DNA of 64,000 bases from contig CAJNOJ010000034.1 in assembly GCA_905250025.1 (NCBI GenBank), forward strand, positions 62,001 to 126,000, read 5' to 3'. The DNA is from Adineta ricciae (lineage: Eukaryota; Rotifera; Eurotatoria; Adinetida; Adinetidae). This document shows positions 48,325 to 59,587 of this stretch, piece after piece. Numbering within the stretch: position 1 is the stretch's first letter; each line of letters starts with the position of its first letter. The notes beneath the pieces are model-generated. The model worked only from the letters and a program-made list of their open reading frames with translations. It was not told the DNA's origin and searched no databases. The position numbers and the translations under genes were made by a program.

Positions 48325-48695
48325 TCATTTTTCCGATTTATTTTGTTGTTTGCTGGAATTGGTCTGTGTCGATGATTCTTCGGTCGGTAAATGAGATATG
48401 ATATCACCAAGATTAGTTTCCAGTGAGTCGATTTTTTTGCCTAACTCATTCATTCGATTCATCATTTGATCACTAGCTGCCATGAATTTTTCTTCCATCT
48501 GATGGAATATCGTATTCACCTAAACAAGTCGGTTGTTTATCTGAAGGCAAAGTATCGACTGTTGCTTACATATGTAGTTAAACCATTGATATTGTCAGCA
48601 TCCGACGATGGTGATGATGTAGTAGGTACTGAATTATTCACGTTAGTTGTTGTTGTGGTTGAAGATGATGATGAAAGTGTTCGTGTGTCAGCCAT
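48325..48695 (-). CDS. HSBP1: Heat shock factor-binding protein 1
   Basis: Exons 48695..48570 and 48519..48325 (50-bp intron) give about 106 residues; the vertebrate protein is 76. The core IFHQMEEKFMAASDQMMNRM followed by NELGKKIDSLETNLGDII is the conserved heptad-repeat coiled coil that trimerises and binds HSF1 or, in its SCAR-complex role, WASH components. The extra length is a Ser/Thr-rich N-terminal leader (TLSSSSSTTTTT) and a polar C-terminus. An acceptor-like CTTACATTCAG lies 5 nt before the ATG. Confidence 0.88.
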
Positions 48696-51036
48696 TTGAT
48701 CTGAATGTAAGCGAATATTTGCAAAATGACTCCAGAATCGCAGAACGAGAAATGATCGATCGATCAATTTTCTTTTTTTTTTCTTTTTATTCTTTGCTTT
48801 CAAGAGGTATTGTACTGTTCAAATCGACGAAGAAATCAATAGACGGCGCCAGTCAACGTCAGTAATCTTCTTGTCGAATACACATTTTATACACTCCGAG
48901 ATAAATGCTTTCGAAAACTTTGTTTTACAACTTGCCGTAGTTGTTTCGATAGAAGCAATGTATACACTTCTCAATAAAACATGACGTCGAGGCTGTTAAG
49001 ACAATTGAGAAGCAACATGAAATGCATCTCTTCAGTAGTAATTATTTGAAGAGCTTGAAGTTCATTGAAAGACGGTTTCTTTTCTTTTTTTTTTTTATCC
49101 TTCAAATATTTATTCTTCGAAGGAAATTGATTTCATCATAAACACATATGGAAAAAATCAAGGTAAGCTATGCTTCGTCCTATTTTGATGAATGTATATA
49201 TAAATACGACGGTTCGAAGGACGCAGCGTCCATTCAGAGCTCAGCTTTCAATTGAAATGCAGAAGTATTTTAGTTTCTCAAGTTAGTTTAGCCTTGCAAA
49301 CATTAATTCAAGTGTGCAGCTCGGTAGCAGAGTAAGCAAACTTGACAAGTTAACTTTATGATCTGAGATAAAACAAATGCTTGAACTGAACTTTTTCGAA
49401 AGGATCTGTTCTTTTACTTAACCTTTTCCTGTTTCAACTCGATGTATACAAATAACGCTCTCGAATTACTTAAGATGCCATTATCTCAGTTATTCTTGTT
49501 GCTTTGTAAGTGATCATGGAATTATGCTCAATGTATGGCATGACAAGATCAAGGTTAGCATAAATCTTCTCGAAATAACAACCTTCAACTCGTGCCTAAT
49601 CAGAAGTGTTGAGTCGAATAGGCAAACGTTAGTTTTCAACGACATGAGCGACTGATAGTCAATCAGATGAGTTAAGCTGGTTAATGAGAAAAAAATCATG
49701 TACTATGACGAATATAAACGATCGTCGTATGTGTTTCGTTCTCATTGACATAGACACGATTGGTGTCCGTTTCTTTCTTTTTGTGTCTGTGTCTGCCTTC
49801 AGTACAATACGTAGCCATTCTTCATTCGTTACTGCAGCTGGTTACCCTTTTTTTTCTACCTCAAACGTTTTCTTTTGTGGCTGTAAATATATAGTTTGTT
49901 GTTTTTTATTTTTATGCTATCACTTTTATCAACGATCCCTCTCTTTCTATCAGGTCCATAGATCGCTTCGTTTGTCCTTCATTGATATGATAATAATAAT
50001 TAACACATTTTTTGTTTCTGAAGACTTTTTTTGTCTTTTTTCTGCTCAGTTCTTTGTTTTGTTTAGACAAGAGAAGTATTTCATCAGTTATCAATCATAA
50101 ATCATTAGATTGGTACATTATCTTAATATGCTTTAGTCACACATTTCTTATTCTCTTGATCGTTTGCATCAAATTACCTTTTCAGTAGAGAACTCTTCTC
50201 TTTCTCATCTAGAGATGTATACAAATAAATTAGATGAACCATTCATTGTGTTTATGCATGTCGGCATTAGTGTCAATGAATACGTAATCAACTTAGTTGG
50301 ATGTGTGTGTATATACGCTTGATAGTTAGAGTAGTAAGGATCAACGCACGTCCATGAGAGACTGCATGTGTGCATAATACAATTTATTAGTATTGTGAAT
50401 AGATCGAGATGTGTCTTCCTATTGTGAAGTGCTTGACTGAACGAGAAGGAGAAGCATAACAGATTGTTTCAAATGCTGATGCCTCACGATTCTTTTTGTT
50501 CGTTTAATGTACGTGTATCTATGTGTATTTGTCGCATTTGTACGAAAAAAAAATCGTTCGTTGATTATATTTTAGAGGATAAGAGCCGAGGGAAGAGAAA
50601 GAGAGAAGAGAAGAGAAGGGAAAAAGAGAAAGGTTAACGTGTAACAGTCAGTAGAAGAAAAAACTTTCTATGATGATGAAGAAGAGAAGAAGAAGAATGT
50701 AAACCGCATACACAAAACGATGATATGTCAGAATCTGAAGTAAAGAGGTAGTCAGACGGGTGGTGTATTGATTCGGCATGCTGAGTAGCAGTAGGAGTAA
50801 TCATCATTATGTTCACGTATGCTGTTAGTATTTGTTAGTTTGATTTCTTCTTGCTTTCTTTCTCGTGTGTTCTTTTTTTTTTTGTTGAGTGTTTCCTCTC
50901 CTCCATCGATTGCTAATCGACCGTATCCTTGTTTTATTTGTCATACTTTTGATCTGATCGAACTATTTCATCTTCGACTCTTGTAGATTCTTAACTAGAA
51001 AGAAGAAAAGTAAACTCAAAACACAATAGATCAAAG
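48696..51036. other. Gene-poor region, HSBP1 to claudin-like gene
   Basis: About 2.3 kb. The open frame at 49684-50100 (+) is T-rich and unlike any protein. A TATATATAAATA box at 49195-49206 is followed by a perfect GGACGC-A-GCGTCC hairpin at 49219-49231; no gene could be linked to it. An AG-rich stretch lies at 50580-50635. Confidence 0.5.
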
Positions 51037-51870
51037 ATGAAGATTAGTGTATTAGTTATGCTTATTGTTCTGCCGATGCTGACGTCAATTGGTCTTTACT
51101 TTTATGCGTTTTTGAATACGCGTTGGAGTTATCTAGATGAAGATTTAATTGATCAACATAGTCTGCTGCAAGAACGACAACGTGTACAATCAAATGACGT
51201 TCCAAACAGACTGCCATTGCAAATGAAACCAACACGCTATGTATTTCGCTCTTACTATGGTTTATTCGGCTACTGTCTAGATTTTCGATGGATCAATCTC
51301 TTAATACCAAAACTAGCTCCGACAACATCTGAACAACAATTTCGAACAAATTCAACATTAACTTGTCAACGATGTCATGATCCAAAAAATCAATGCCCTG
51401 GTACCGATTGTTGTGTAAGGTTCTTCGTTATTCCTTGTCCTTGAATGCAATCTATTACTTTGTTTAGATGGTGCGATGTAATAATATACCTGATTGTCCG
51501 TCATATTATGATGAGAAGGATTGTAATCGACCGTACAATCAAACACGTTACTATTGGCCGCAAGGAAATTGTATGTGGCAATCAACTTGGCTTGGCAATC
51601 AAGAATTGCAAAGTTATTTATCATCGTATGAAACATCTCCACAAGGATTTCATTATTATACAAAACGTATTCGATATTTTGTCATGTTTCTTCTCTTCCT
51701 TGCTGCACCATTATTAACATTTCTGGCTTTATTAATTCTATTCTGTATAAGTTGTGTCGAGCGGTTTTATTCAATCCCATTTGCATTTGTTAGTTTCATG
51801 TCATTAGCATCGTTTTTAAGTGGCACAGGAGCTTTGGGTATCTTTCTATATGAATGGGTACACGAACGGT
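51037..51870 (+). CDS. Claudin-like multi-pass membrane protein with LDLa in first loop, broken at an N
   Basis: Exons 51037..51414 and 51468 to the N at 51871. The N-terminus is a transmembrane helix (VLVMLIVLPMLTSIGLYFYA), then a long extracellular loop containing LDLa-like cysteines (CCVMVRCNNIPDCP..DEKDC), then two more helices (YFVMFLLFLAAPLLTFLALL; FAFVSFMSLASFLSGTGAL). This resembles four-pass claudin/PMP22-type proteins of invertebrates with an LDLa insert; the fourth helix is missing. The sequence breaks at GAACG-GTNAG: the N falls in what would be a splice donor, and everything after it is a copy of the acyl-CoA synthetase 3' end. The reading frame that runs across the N is therefore chimeric and should not be used. 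Confidence 0.6.
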
Positions 51871-51871
51871 N
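51871..51871. other. Undetermined base (N), likely assembly junction
   Basis: The only N in the window. Sequence left of it belongs to the claudin-like gene; sequence right of it is identical to the 3' end of the acyl-CoA synthetase gene 4.3 kb away. Confidence 0.8.
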
Positions 51872-52082
51872 AGCGCGACGATATGCAGTGGAAAAGAAGT
51901 ACAAAGATGTCTTTGTGAACATGTACAAGAGTGCGAACAATGCTTGAAATGTGTTGTAATTTATGACGTTCATTCTTCTTCTTCTTCTTCTTTTTTATTT
52001 TCATTTTTTCTCGTGTTGTTCGATGTGAGAGATGTAGTTATGAATGATAATCACATTAGTAATGATAATAAAAGTCAAATCA
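51872..52082 (+). repeat. Duplicate of acyl-CoA synthetase 3' end, copy A
   Basis: 211 bp identical to 56201..56414 except for one missing TTC unit in the microsatellite. It carries the last 25 codons, the stop and the proximal 3' UTR including AATAAA (52067-52072), but no upstream part of the gene. Its right flank differs from that of copy B from the next base on. Confidence 0.9.
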
Positions 52083-54053
52083 ACAGAAGAGTAATTGAAC
52101 CATATTAAACGCAAGCTCGATATGATAAATAGGTGATATGAGCGGCATTGGAGCCATATCTTCGTATAATTAAAATTCTTCAAATTGGTTCTTGTGACTT
52201 GTAGATAAAACGTCGATAAATATAAGTATACATTGTTGGATTACTAGATTTAATGAAATAAAGAACAGAAGATTAAAGATAATATTAGTGAAATTGTTCG
52301 TTAGGGAGGATAAAGTGTCATTGACACACACACGGCAAGAATTGATGTTGAGCTTATAATAATACTTTTTGATTCATTCTAAGAACTAATTAATTGAGTT
52401 TTCTTCTTCTGATTTATCCTGCTTGGTATCAGTCGCAATGTGTCAGATATCAAGGCTCATAAAAAGAAGCTTGCCGTTTGCTTAATCGGAGACAATCTGT
52501 GTGCGTATCAAGGTCTTCCGAGCTTTTCTTTTGATGCGATTAACCAGCTATCTATCATCCGTCGCAACCAAAACATTGATTAGCATGATAAAAAACAGTA
52601 TAGACTGATATTTACTCTCTTGACAATCGAAACCGGTCGAATTTCAAATTTCAACATCCAACGAAAAACATACTCCAAGTTATACCTCATTTTATCAACA
52701 TTTCGAATAACATACACAGAAAACAGTAAGCAAACGTATGAAAAGCATGTACTAATTGACGTAGATCAACATCATCTATTTTTACTTTATGATCAATATT
52801 TGGTTCTAGTGTCTCGTATTCGAATATGCATGAAGAAAACGAGCGCGTTATTTATTAAAAGAAATTTTCGAGTTCATACTTTCACCAATCTTTTACGTTC
52901 GCAAAGTTTTTTTCTCGGATTCTTTTATCTCAGTTTAGTTCTATACAGAGATCAATATTTCTCACGTTCTTGTTTCTCAAAACGAACACGTATGATATGC
53001 AGAGAGACAGAGCGACAGATAGAGTCGATAAATCTTCAGTCGCTGCTGCTAATACAACTAAAAGTCAGAAAAGAAAAAAGAAAAAGAGCAAGCTCAAGGT
53101 TATCATGTCTAGTACTAGTCATGTGAATGTATTTCTCTGTCTCTCTCTCTTGTTCTCTGTCTCACTTGTAGTATCATAGTCAATACTTTTCGTACGTCCA
53201 ACACGTGGACGAAATTATTTATTCAAATCAAATCACATCTCTCTGTAAGTGACTTGATCGTCTTGCGAGAATCATCATAAGTTTACTGATAACTTTGATT
53301 TAGTTCATAAAAAATTCAATAAATGTGTATCTAATTGATTCCTTTGCTGTTTTGTGTGCAGTAAACCAGAATTGTACGGATAAAAGAACTTTATAATTAG
53401 TCTTGTCATCGAAAATCATTGGTACGATGTAACTTTACTATCTGACAGGTTTTTTCTCAGAGCACGTGCTACGACGCCGTTTAAAAATTCTTCTAATATC
53501 TTATCATTTCAAAGGTATTCAGCTTCTCCTCGAATGTAAATAATAGTCAACACTGACGTAGACGAAAATAAATCTTCATGGGGTGCAAGTTAACAAGTTC
53601 TTGAATTGATAAGTGTTTCATTGTAAAGCAAAAACTACAAGACTGTTTGATCTGGTAAACATTTAGAGAGTATTGTGAAGGTATTTCTTTTCGTGTTCTC
53701 ACATTGATGACCTATTTTATTTCGTGCTTACTTTAACAAGAAGCGACAGCTGTATCGATTCTTTTCTTCCTCGATCGAGCATTTTTATTTGTGAATAGAA
53801 GCGTACGTTGACATGAGAAGTGTCCCGTCATAAGACTCTTCATTATGATAGAATTTCGTTTTAAGTTTGCCAGTTCTCCATGCATTTATTATCTACAGGT
53901 TGGACTGGCATGAGTAGATAAAAAATATTTGTTTTTTTCTCGCTTTTTTCTTCCTCGCATTTCTGTGTAAGATGTGAGTATTGCGACGCATTTTATCGAA
54001 GTTAGTAAATAATATTTATGTGTATTCTGTTTTAGCATATCAACTTTATTGAT
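52083..54053. other. Gene-poor region, duplicate to ACSL
   Basis: About 2 kb. The open frame at 52620-53126 (+) lacks an ATG start and any family resemblance. TTCTGTTTTAG ending at 54035 is acceptor-like, 18 nt before the ACSL ATG. The true 3' end of the claudin-like gene could lie here but no exon was legible. Confidence 0.4.
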
Positions 54054-56276
54054 ATGTTTGCTGTCTTACTCGCCGTATTTGTGGTATTCACTACTGTTTT
54101 ACTGGAGTATCTTTTCTCCTTCGTGCGAATTCTTTTAAAAAAACCATTATCACCAACTGGTGCAGTCGAAATCGACCTCACTGAACATATCTATGCACAT
54201 CCGGACTGTACGCAACATCTGCAAGACACAACAGCATTTGGTGTAGACACATTATACGGTGCACTACAACATGGAATACAACTAGCCGCGAAGAAACCCT
54301 TGTTCTCGTATCGAGAAGCATCTAATCAATCATTTAAATCTTATACACATACGTAAGTGATGTATTATATATTCGATAAACAAAGAGCGTTTGTGTTATA
54401 TTAGAGAAGTATTTGAAATTATCAAAGAAATCGGTAGTGGTGTAGTTCACTTTGGTCTTAAACCAGAAAATGATACCTTTTTCGGTATTTATGGATCATG
54501 TACGATGAACTATGCATTGTGTCTTTATTCGGCATGGCCGTATTCGATGGTGCCGGTTGGCATTTATGATTCACTTGGTCGAGATGGTGTGCGGTTCATT
54601 ATAAAACAAACTGAAGTCGAATTGATTTTTGCCGATGATCTGCAACGTGTGAGGAACTTGATTGAATGGAAAGATGAAATATCGACATTGAAAACAATCG
54701 TGTGTTTCCTTGAACCAACAAAAGAATTAATAAAACAAGCAACAGAAAAAAATTTGAATTTAATAACACTTGCATATCTCAGAGAACTAGGTCGAAAGAA
54801 TCCGGCACCAGTGGTCGTACCTAAGCCAAGCGATACAGCTGTGATTATGTATACAAGCGGAAGTACAGGAGAACCCAAAGGTAACAGTTGCAACGATGTT
54901 CAGGCATGAACTATGTCTTCGTGTTTAGGGTGTATTATAACACACGAAGCTTTTATCAATGCTTTGTATGGACTTGTGAATTCTATTGGTCTTCTCGACC
55001 CCGATAAGAAAAAAGAGACTCCACGTGTTATTAATTATCTGCCATTAGCACACATGTTTGGCTGCGGAACAATTGTAGCTATCACATATTTAGGTATGAA
55101 ATTGTGAATCTGTGAAGAGAGAAATTTTTATTGAACTTTGTAGGAGGAGAGGTTGGATTTTGGCAAGGTAAAGTCGATAAATTAATTGATGATTTTCGCG
55201 ATTTCAAACCAACTATAATTACGATGGTGCCACGTCTATTAAATAAACTTTATGATAGAGTTCGATCTGAATCGCGAAAAAAAGGACTTATTGGACGTAT
55301 TCTCTTTCGATTAGCCATTCGCACTAAACTCGAGTTTATTCGTCGAGGAGATTTTTCACAAAATACTATCTGGGATAAATTAATTTTTCACAAAGTTCGT
55401 CAATCTTTCGGTGGTAAAATGACATGTGTCGTTTCCACTAGCGCTCCGCTTTCCGCCGAAGTTTGCGCATTTTCTCGTGCTGCATTTTCATGTATGTTTG
55501 TTGAATGTTATGGCCAAACAGAATGTGTTATCGGCTGTTCGCAAACGCCAAATCACATTAAACCTGGCGAAACAGGTATTCCTACAACAATGAACTACAT
55601 CAAACTGGTTGACGTGCCCGAGAAAGAGTACTATGCCAAAGACGGCATTGGCGAAATTTGTATTAGCAGCCCAGCTCTATTCAAAGGTTATCTGAAAGAT
55701 GAGGCTAAGACTCGTGAAGCCATTGACGAACAAGGTTGGCTACACACAGGCGATATCGGACGATGGACACCACACAAAACCATGAAGATCGTCGATCGAA
55801 AGAAAAACATGTACAAAGTCAGTCATAAAGCTCAGTTCGTATCTTCATCTCCTTCTCTCTTCTAGCTCAGCCAAGGCGAATACGTTGCACCCGAGAAAAT
55901 TGAAGATGCTTATGCTCGAAGTCGCTTTATTTCACAGATCCTTGTGTACGGCGATTCGTTGGAAAGCTTTCTCGTTGCCATCGTTGTTCTCGATGATGAC
56001 TATGTGAAAAAGTGGGCAACAACCGAAGGTCATCACGTGCAGACATCCGAACCGGACGAGAAACTGAAGCAGATCGTTCTGGATGACATGACCCGAGAAG
56101 GGAAGAAGCGAGGACTGATGTCATACGAACAAGTGAAAAACATCGAGTTTATCAAAGAGCCGTTCACTATCGAGAATGGTCTTTTGACACCGACGTTCAA
56201 AGCGCGACGATATGCAGTGGAAAAGAAGTACAAAGATGTCTTTGTGAACATGTACAAGAGTGCGAACAATGCTTGA
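54054..56276 (+). CDS. ACSL: Long-chain acyl-CoA synthetase
   Basis: Five exons (54054..54352, 54405..54880, 54929..55093, 55144..55817, 55866..56276) join in phase to about 674 residues. An N-terminal membrane anchor (MFAVLLAVFVVFTTVLLEYL) precedes the AMP-binding fold: P-loop YTSGSTGEPKG (~250), ECYGQTEC (~432), GWLHTGDIGRW (~510) and the ACSL signature KIVDRKKNMYKLSQGEYVAPE, which spans the last splice. The C-terminus NGLLTPTFKARR is closer to the ACSL1/5/6 branch than to ACSL3/4. The enzyme activates fatty acids to acyl-CoA at ER, peroxisome or mitochondrial outer membrane. All catalytic motifs are intact. Its last 25 codons are duplicated at 51872. Confidence 0.95.
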
Positions 56277-56414
56277 AATGTGTTGTAATTTATGACGTTC
56301 ATTCTTCTTCTTCTTCTTCTTCTTTTTTATTTTCATTTTTTCTCGTGTTGTTCGATGTGAGAGATGTAGTTATGAATGATAATCACATTAGTAATGATAA
56401 TAAAAGTCAAATCA
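56201..56414 (+). repeat. Acyl-CoA synthetase 3' end, copy B (in place)
   Basis: The original context of the 214-bp segment repeated at 51872..52082; includes the stop at 56274-56276, a (TTC)n run and AATAAA at 56399-56404. Confidence 0.9.
56399..56404 (+). terminator. Probable poly(A) signal of ACSL
   Basis: AATAAA about 120 nt after the stop codon. Confidence 0.5.
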
Positions 56415-57062
56415 GGTATAAAAGAATCGTATGACACTGAACCTAGACGTAATTAATTGTTTCGTCTCGAAAACAACACGCTGTAAAGCGTAGGCTGACA
56501 GTGTGACGCCTGATATTCTGTGCAGAGTAGTAAAACAATGTGGAAATGTGTGATCTTGACGTGAAGAGATTGATGCTATCAATGAAAAGCTAGGTCATAG
56601 CAATCTCTTCATAAGAAAGTTTAGTTGGGCTCTTGAAATTTGATTGAAGTTCAATCACTATGGTGATCATCATCCATCCTTTGATATCATTTTCAAGTGT
56701 TCTTAACGGGAACGATAAGTGACACTAATTTTTATGACTGCTGTAGATGTCGAATAACACATACGGTATATACGGTCTGATTACAATGTATGACATATTC
56801 ATGCCCATTACAAATCAAGTGATTCATGGCATAAAACTCGTTTTTTATTTGTAATATTCAATTCTTTCCTTCTTTCTTTCTTTTTTCCGCGAATAAAGGA
56901 AACAAAACAGATAGAAATCATTCGAGAAACAAATACGTCTCATTCCATTATGTGCGTATATATGTATATGATGTATATATGTATGTAAATATTGATAGAC
57001 AACAGCAGTAAAAGAGAGAAAGAGAGGAAAAATGAAGTTTGTACCAACTCCTTTTCTTGCAG
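56415..57062. other. Intergenic region between convergent ACSL and secreted-protein genes
   Basis: About 650 bp, with TATATG-type repeats near 56955-56990; no gene. Confidence 0.5.
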
Positions 57063-58116
57063 TTATTTACGCGACCAATAATCTACGAATAGAACGAGAT
57101 ATGAACAGTTGAAAATCATTTAGTTGAAACTTACTTTCGAGCTGAATGCCGTCGATCGTGTCTATGTTATTGAATCCTGTTGGTTGTTCTGATGATTGTT
57201 GTTGACTCATTGATTTCAACATTTCTTGAAATTCCTCGGTATCCAACATACGAAAACGCTTGAGACGATCATCTAGCATTGATTGAACACGTTTAGAGGA
57301 TCGATGTTTTTTAGGGCGTATACCTGTTGATTGGAGAACGTGTTTTGAATTGGTTAATTTGCTCGGATGTAACTTTTTTCGGAAGATTCGATGACGTGTA
57401 CGAGTACGAGCAGGTGGTTTGTCAACTAACGATTCGACATCGACAGGGAAATTCAATGGATCTTTGACTAAATGAATACTTTGTTGTTGAGGAGGAGTTA
57501 ACAAATGAGTTGCATCTTTATTTAATACACCCAGATTCTTGTCAGTAGCCGAATTCTAAGAAGAAAAAGTCCATGAAATTTATATTATTAAACATCCACC
57601 TTCACGAAAATTGTGTGTGATATTTATTAGCCTTTTTCATTATTGTTCGAGGCTGTTTTTCGTGAAGGCAGCCAAGCATGTAATAATGTAGCTAATTGTC
57701 CTTATTATATTTCTCTACTTGATGAAATCTCAAGCGATTCTGCTTTGTTATCCATTAAAAAGAGAGACGAAATAAAGAATCTTTAATCATCTTACGTCTG
57801 ACATTTTCTCGACTCTCATTCTCGATTTCAAGTAGTCAGAAAGTAATTAGCAAGCATTTCACAATCGACGACCTATTTTTATCATTGACATTTCTTTTTC
57901 TGTGTACACAAAACAGTAATATTATAGTTTGATTGAGAAAAACAATCATCGTACAAGTACCATTATTAGCCGCTCCGTAGTGTTCAATATCCGGCAATAA
58001 TTTACCAATCGAATACTTACCGACGAAGCTTCGGCAATTGCTACTTGCCATAGAAGAGTAACGAACATGAATACAACATGAAGGAATAAAGTTAATTTGA
58101 GAAATCCACCAAGCAT
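57063..58116 (-). CDS. Putative secreted basic protein, function unknown
   Basis: Model: 58116..58021 (signal peptide MLGGFLKLTLFLHVVFMFVT..AEASS), 57555..57135 and 57082..57063, all phase-consistent, about 178 residues. The middle intron (465 bp) may hide another exon. The mature part is highly basic with clusters such as RTRTRHRIFRKK and RPKKHRSSKR, then DDRLKRFRMLDTEEFQEMLK. The many dibasic sites could be processing sites of a peptide precursor or simply a basic extracellular ligand region; no repeated peptide or amidation pattern is visible. The last splice (CTCGAAA/GTAAGT .. CGTAG) yields a short C-terminus NYWSRK; reading through would give a different tail. No family recognised. Confidence 0.45.
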
Positions 58117-59587
58117 CTTTCAGTATTTTACGAAGGGATTTTAAGCTAATCTAAAAAAAGAAAAACGCAAAGGTATATCGTGTACTTTCATGGTTAAGTA
58201 AAAGGCAATGTGCTTATAATCAAAAGTTCTTTTCCTTTTATACTTGCGTATATAGATCCAGGCTAAAAATATATCCATTTTCTCGATATCTAATATGGAG
58301 AAAGAGTCATATATCCGCAATTCTGACTTGTGCTTGTTGGCATGATTTAGAAAAGATTAAGTATTGAATGCATGCGTGCACAGATGAGGTTTTTTTGTTT
58401 GATCGCCAGGTAGAAACGAGGCATAACTTAATGAATTTTAGTAGGAGAGAAAGACGAATCCCGGGAGAAATGTACGAGTAAAAGGATGGAAGAAAAAGAA
58501 ATGAAATCAAACGTATCTTCGATAGGCAATATCATCTCCATTCAATGATCGAACTCGAATTGAACAACAGAAGCGTCTCGTCGTTCCTGGAAGAAGATTT
58601 CACATTTGTTCCTATAGTCGACTATCATCTAGTCGTTGTTTTCTCTCTCTCTCTCTCACTTAAGTATAGCAAAAACAAAATCTAACAGCGTCATAAGAGA
58701 AAAAACGCTTAGTCGTAGAAATCATTCTCTCGTTTTTCTCTCTTCTTTTTCTCCTCCTCCTCCTCCTCCTAGTTGATCGAATGTCGATCCGTTGGAAACC
58801 AAGAGAAAAGTTTTGTTTTTTGCTCTTTTAATTAGTTTCGACAAAAGAAATGTCTATGAACAAAAAGCAATTAACTCATTCCGCTCAAAATCGATCGTTC
58901 GAATATCCGCTTGGATTATCTCAAAAAGTCAAATCAAATTTTCTTAACACATCATCGTACCCATCGGAAATACATCCGAAATACTAATTAAAATAAAACT
59001 TGAACATGCAATGACGAACAACAGACATGTTTCATGTTTTTTCAATTCTAATGAAGATTTGATTTTCCGCCATTAATCATCATTAATGCTCCTTGTGCAC
59101 GAAACTGAATATTTATGAGTTGCCATCCTGAAAGAAGAAGAGATCAGCAGATTGAAAACGCATGTTCGATATTGTCGAATAAATAGAATGGAAAAGAAAG
59201 TACTTCCGTTTTCATCATGTTTAGATTTCTTTTAATAAGATATAATCTACATCGAGATTATATGGAAAGTCAGCGGAATATTCGATGTTTATCAACATTT
59301 GTTTGCGAAGTCGCAAAAAATGAATTCTCATGCACTGTAGTTTTAATGAAAGGAAAGGAAGGTTATCGTGATATGCGTGCAGTGCCTATCAACCTGATGA
59401 TTTCCTAAATTTAGTTAATTGTAGTAAAAAAAAGGCGTTCAGTGATAGTCTTATCCGCTATTAATGATTCAACTCTGAAGCCCAGGAAAATATGTGCTCA
59501 TTAAAAACATAATTTATTGAAAACAAACTTATTTTACAAAAAAAAAAAAACAAACAGTAACACGGTAATTATTTGGATCGTTGTGCG
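58117..59587. other. Gene-poor region
   Basis: About 1.5 kb; promoter side of the secreted-protein gene. Contains a CT/TC run near 58640 and (CTC)n at 58751-58770. The frame at 59217-59408 (+) is 63 codons and unrecognised. Confidence 0.5.
58751..58770 (+). repeat. (CTC)n microsatellite
   Basis: Six to seven tandem CTC units within a pyrimidine-rich tract. Confidence 0.8.

Noticed and set aside
49684..50100. 138-codon open frame on the plus strand
   Set aside because: Extremely Phe/Ser/Tyr-rich, T-rich DNA, no splice context and no family resemblance; chance frame in low-complexity sequence.
51860..51947. Claudin-like protein continuing into an ARRYAVEKKYKDVF tail
   Set aside because: Those residues are the ACSL C-terminus reached across an N; the fusion is treated as an artefact.
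52620..53126. 168-codon open frame on the plus strand
   Set aside because: Begins without an ATG, shows no domain or membrane pattern, and ends in a charged low-complexity run; not supported as a gene.
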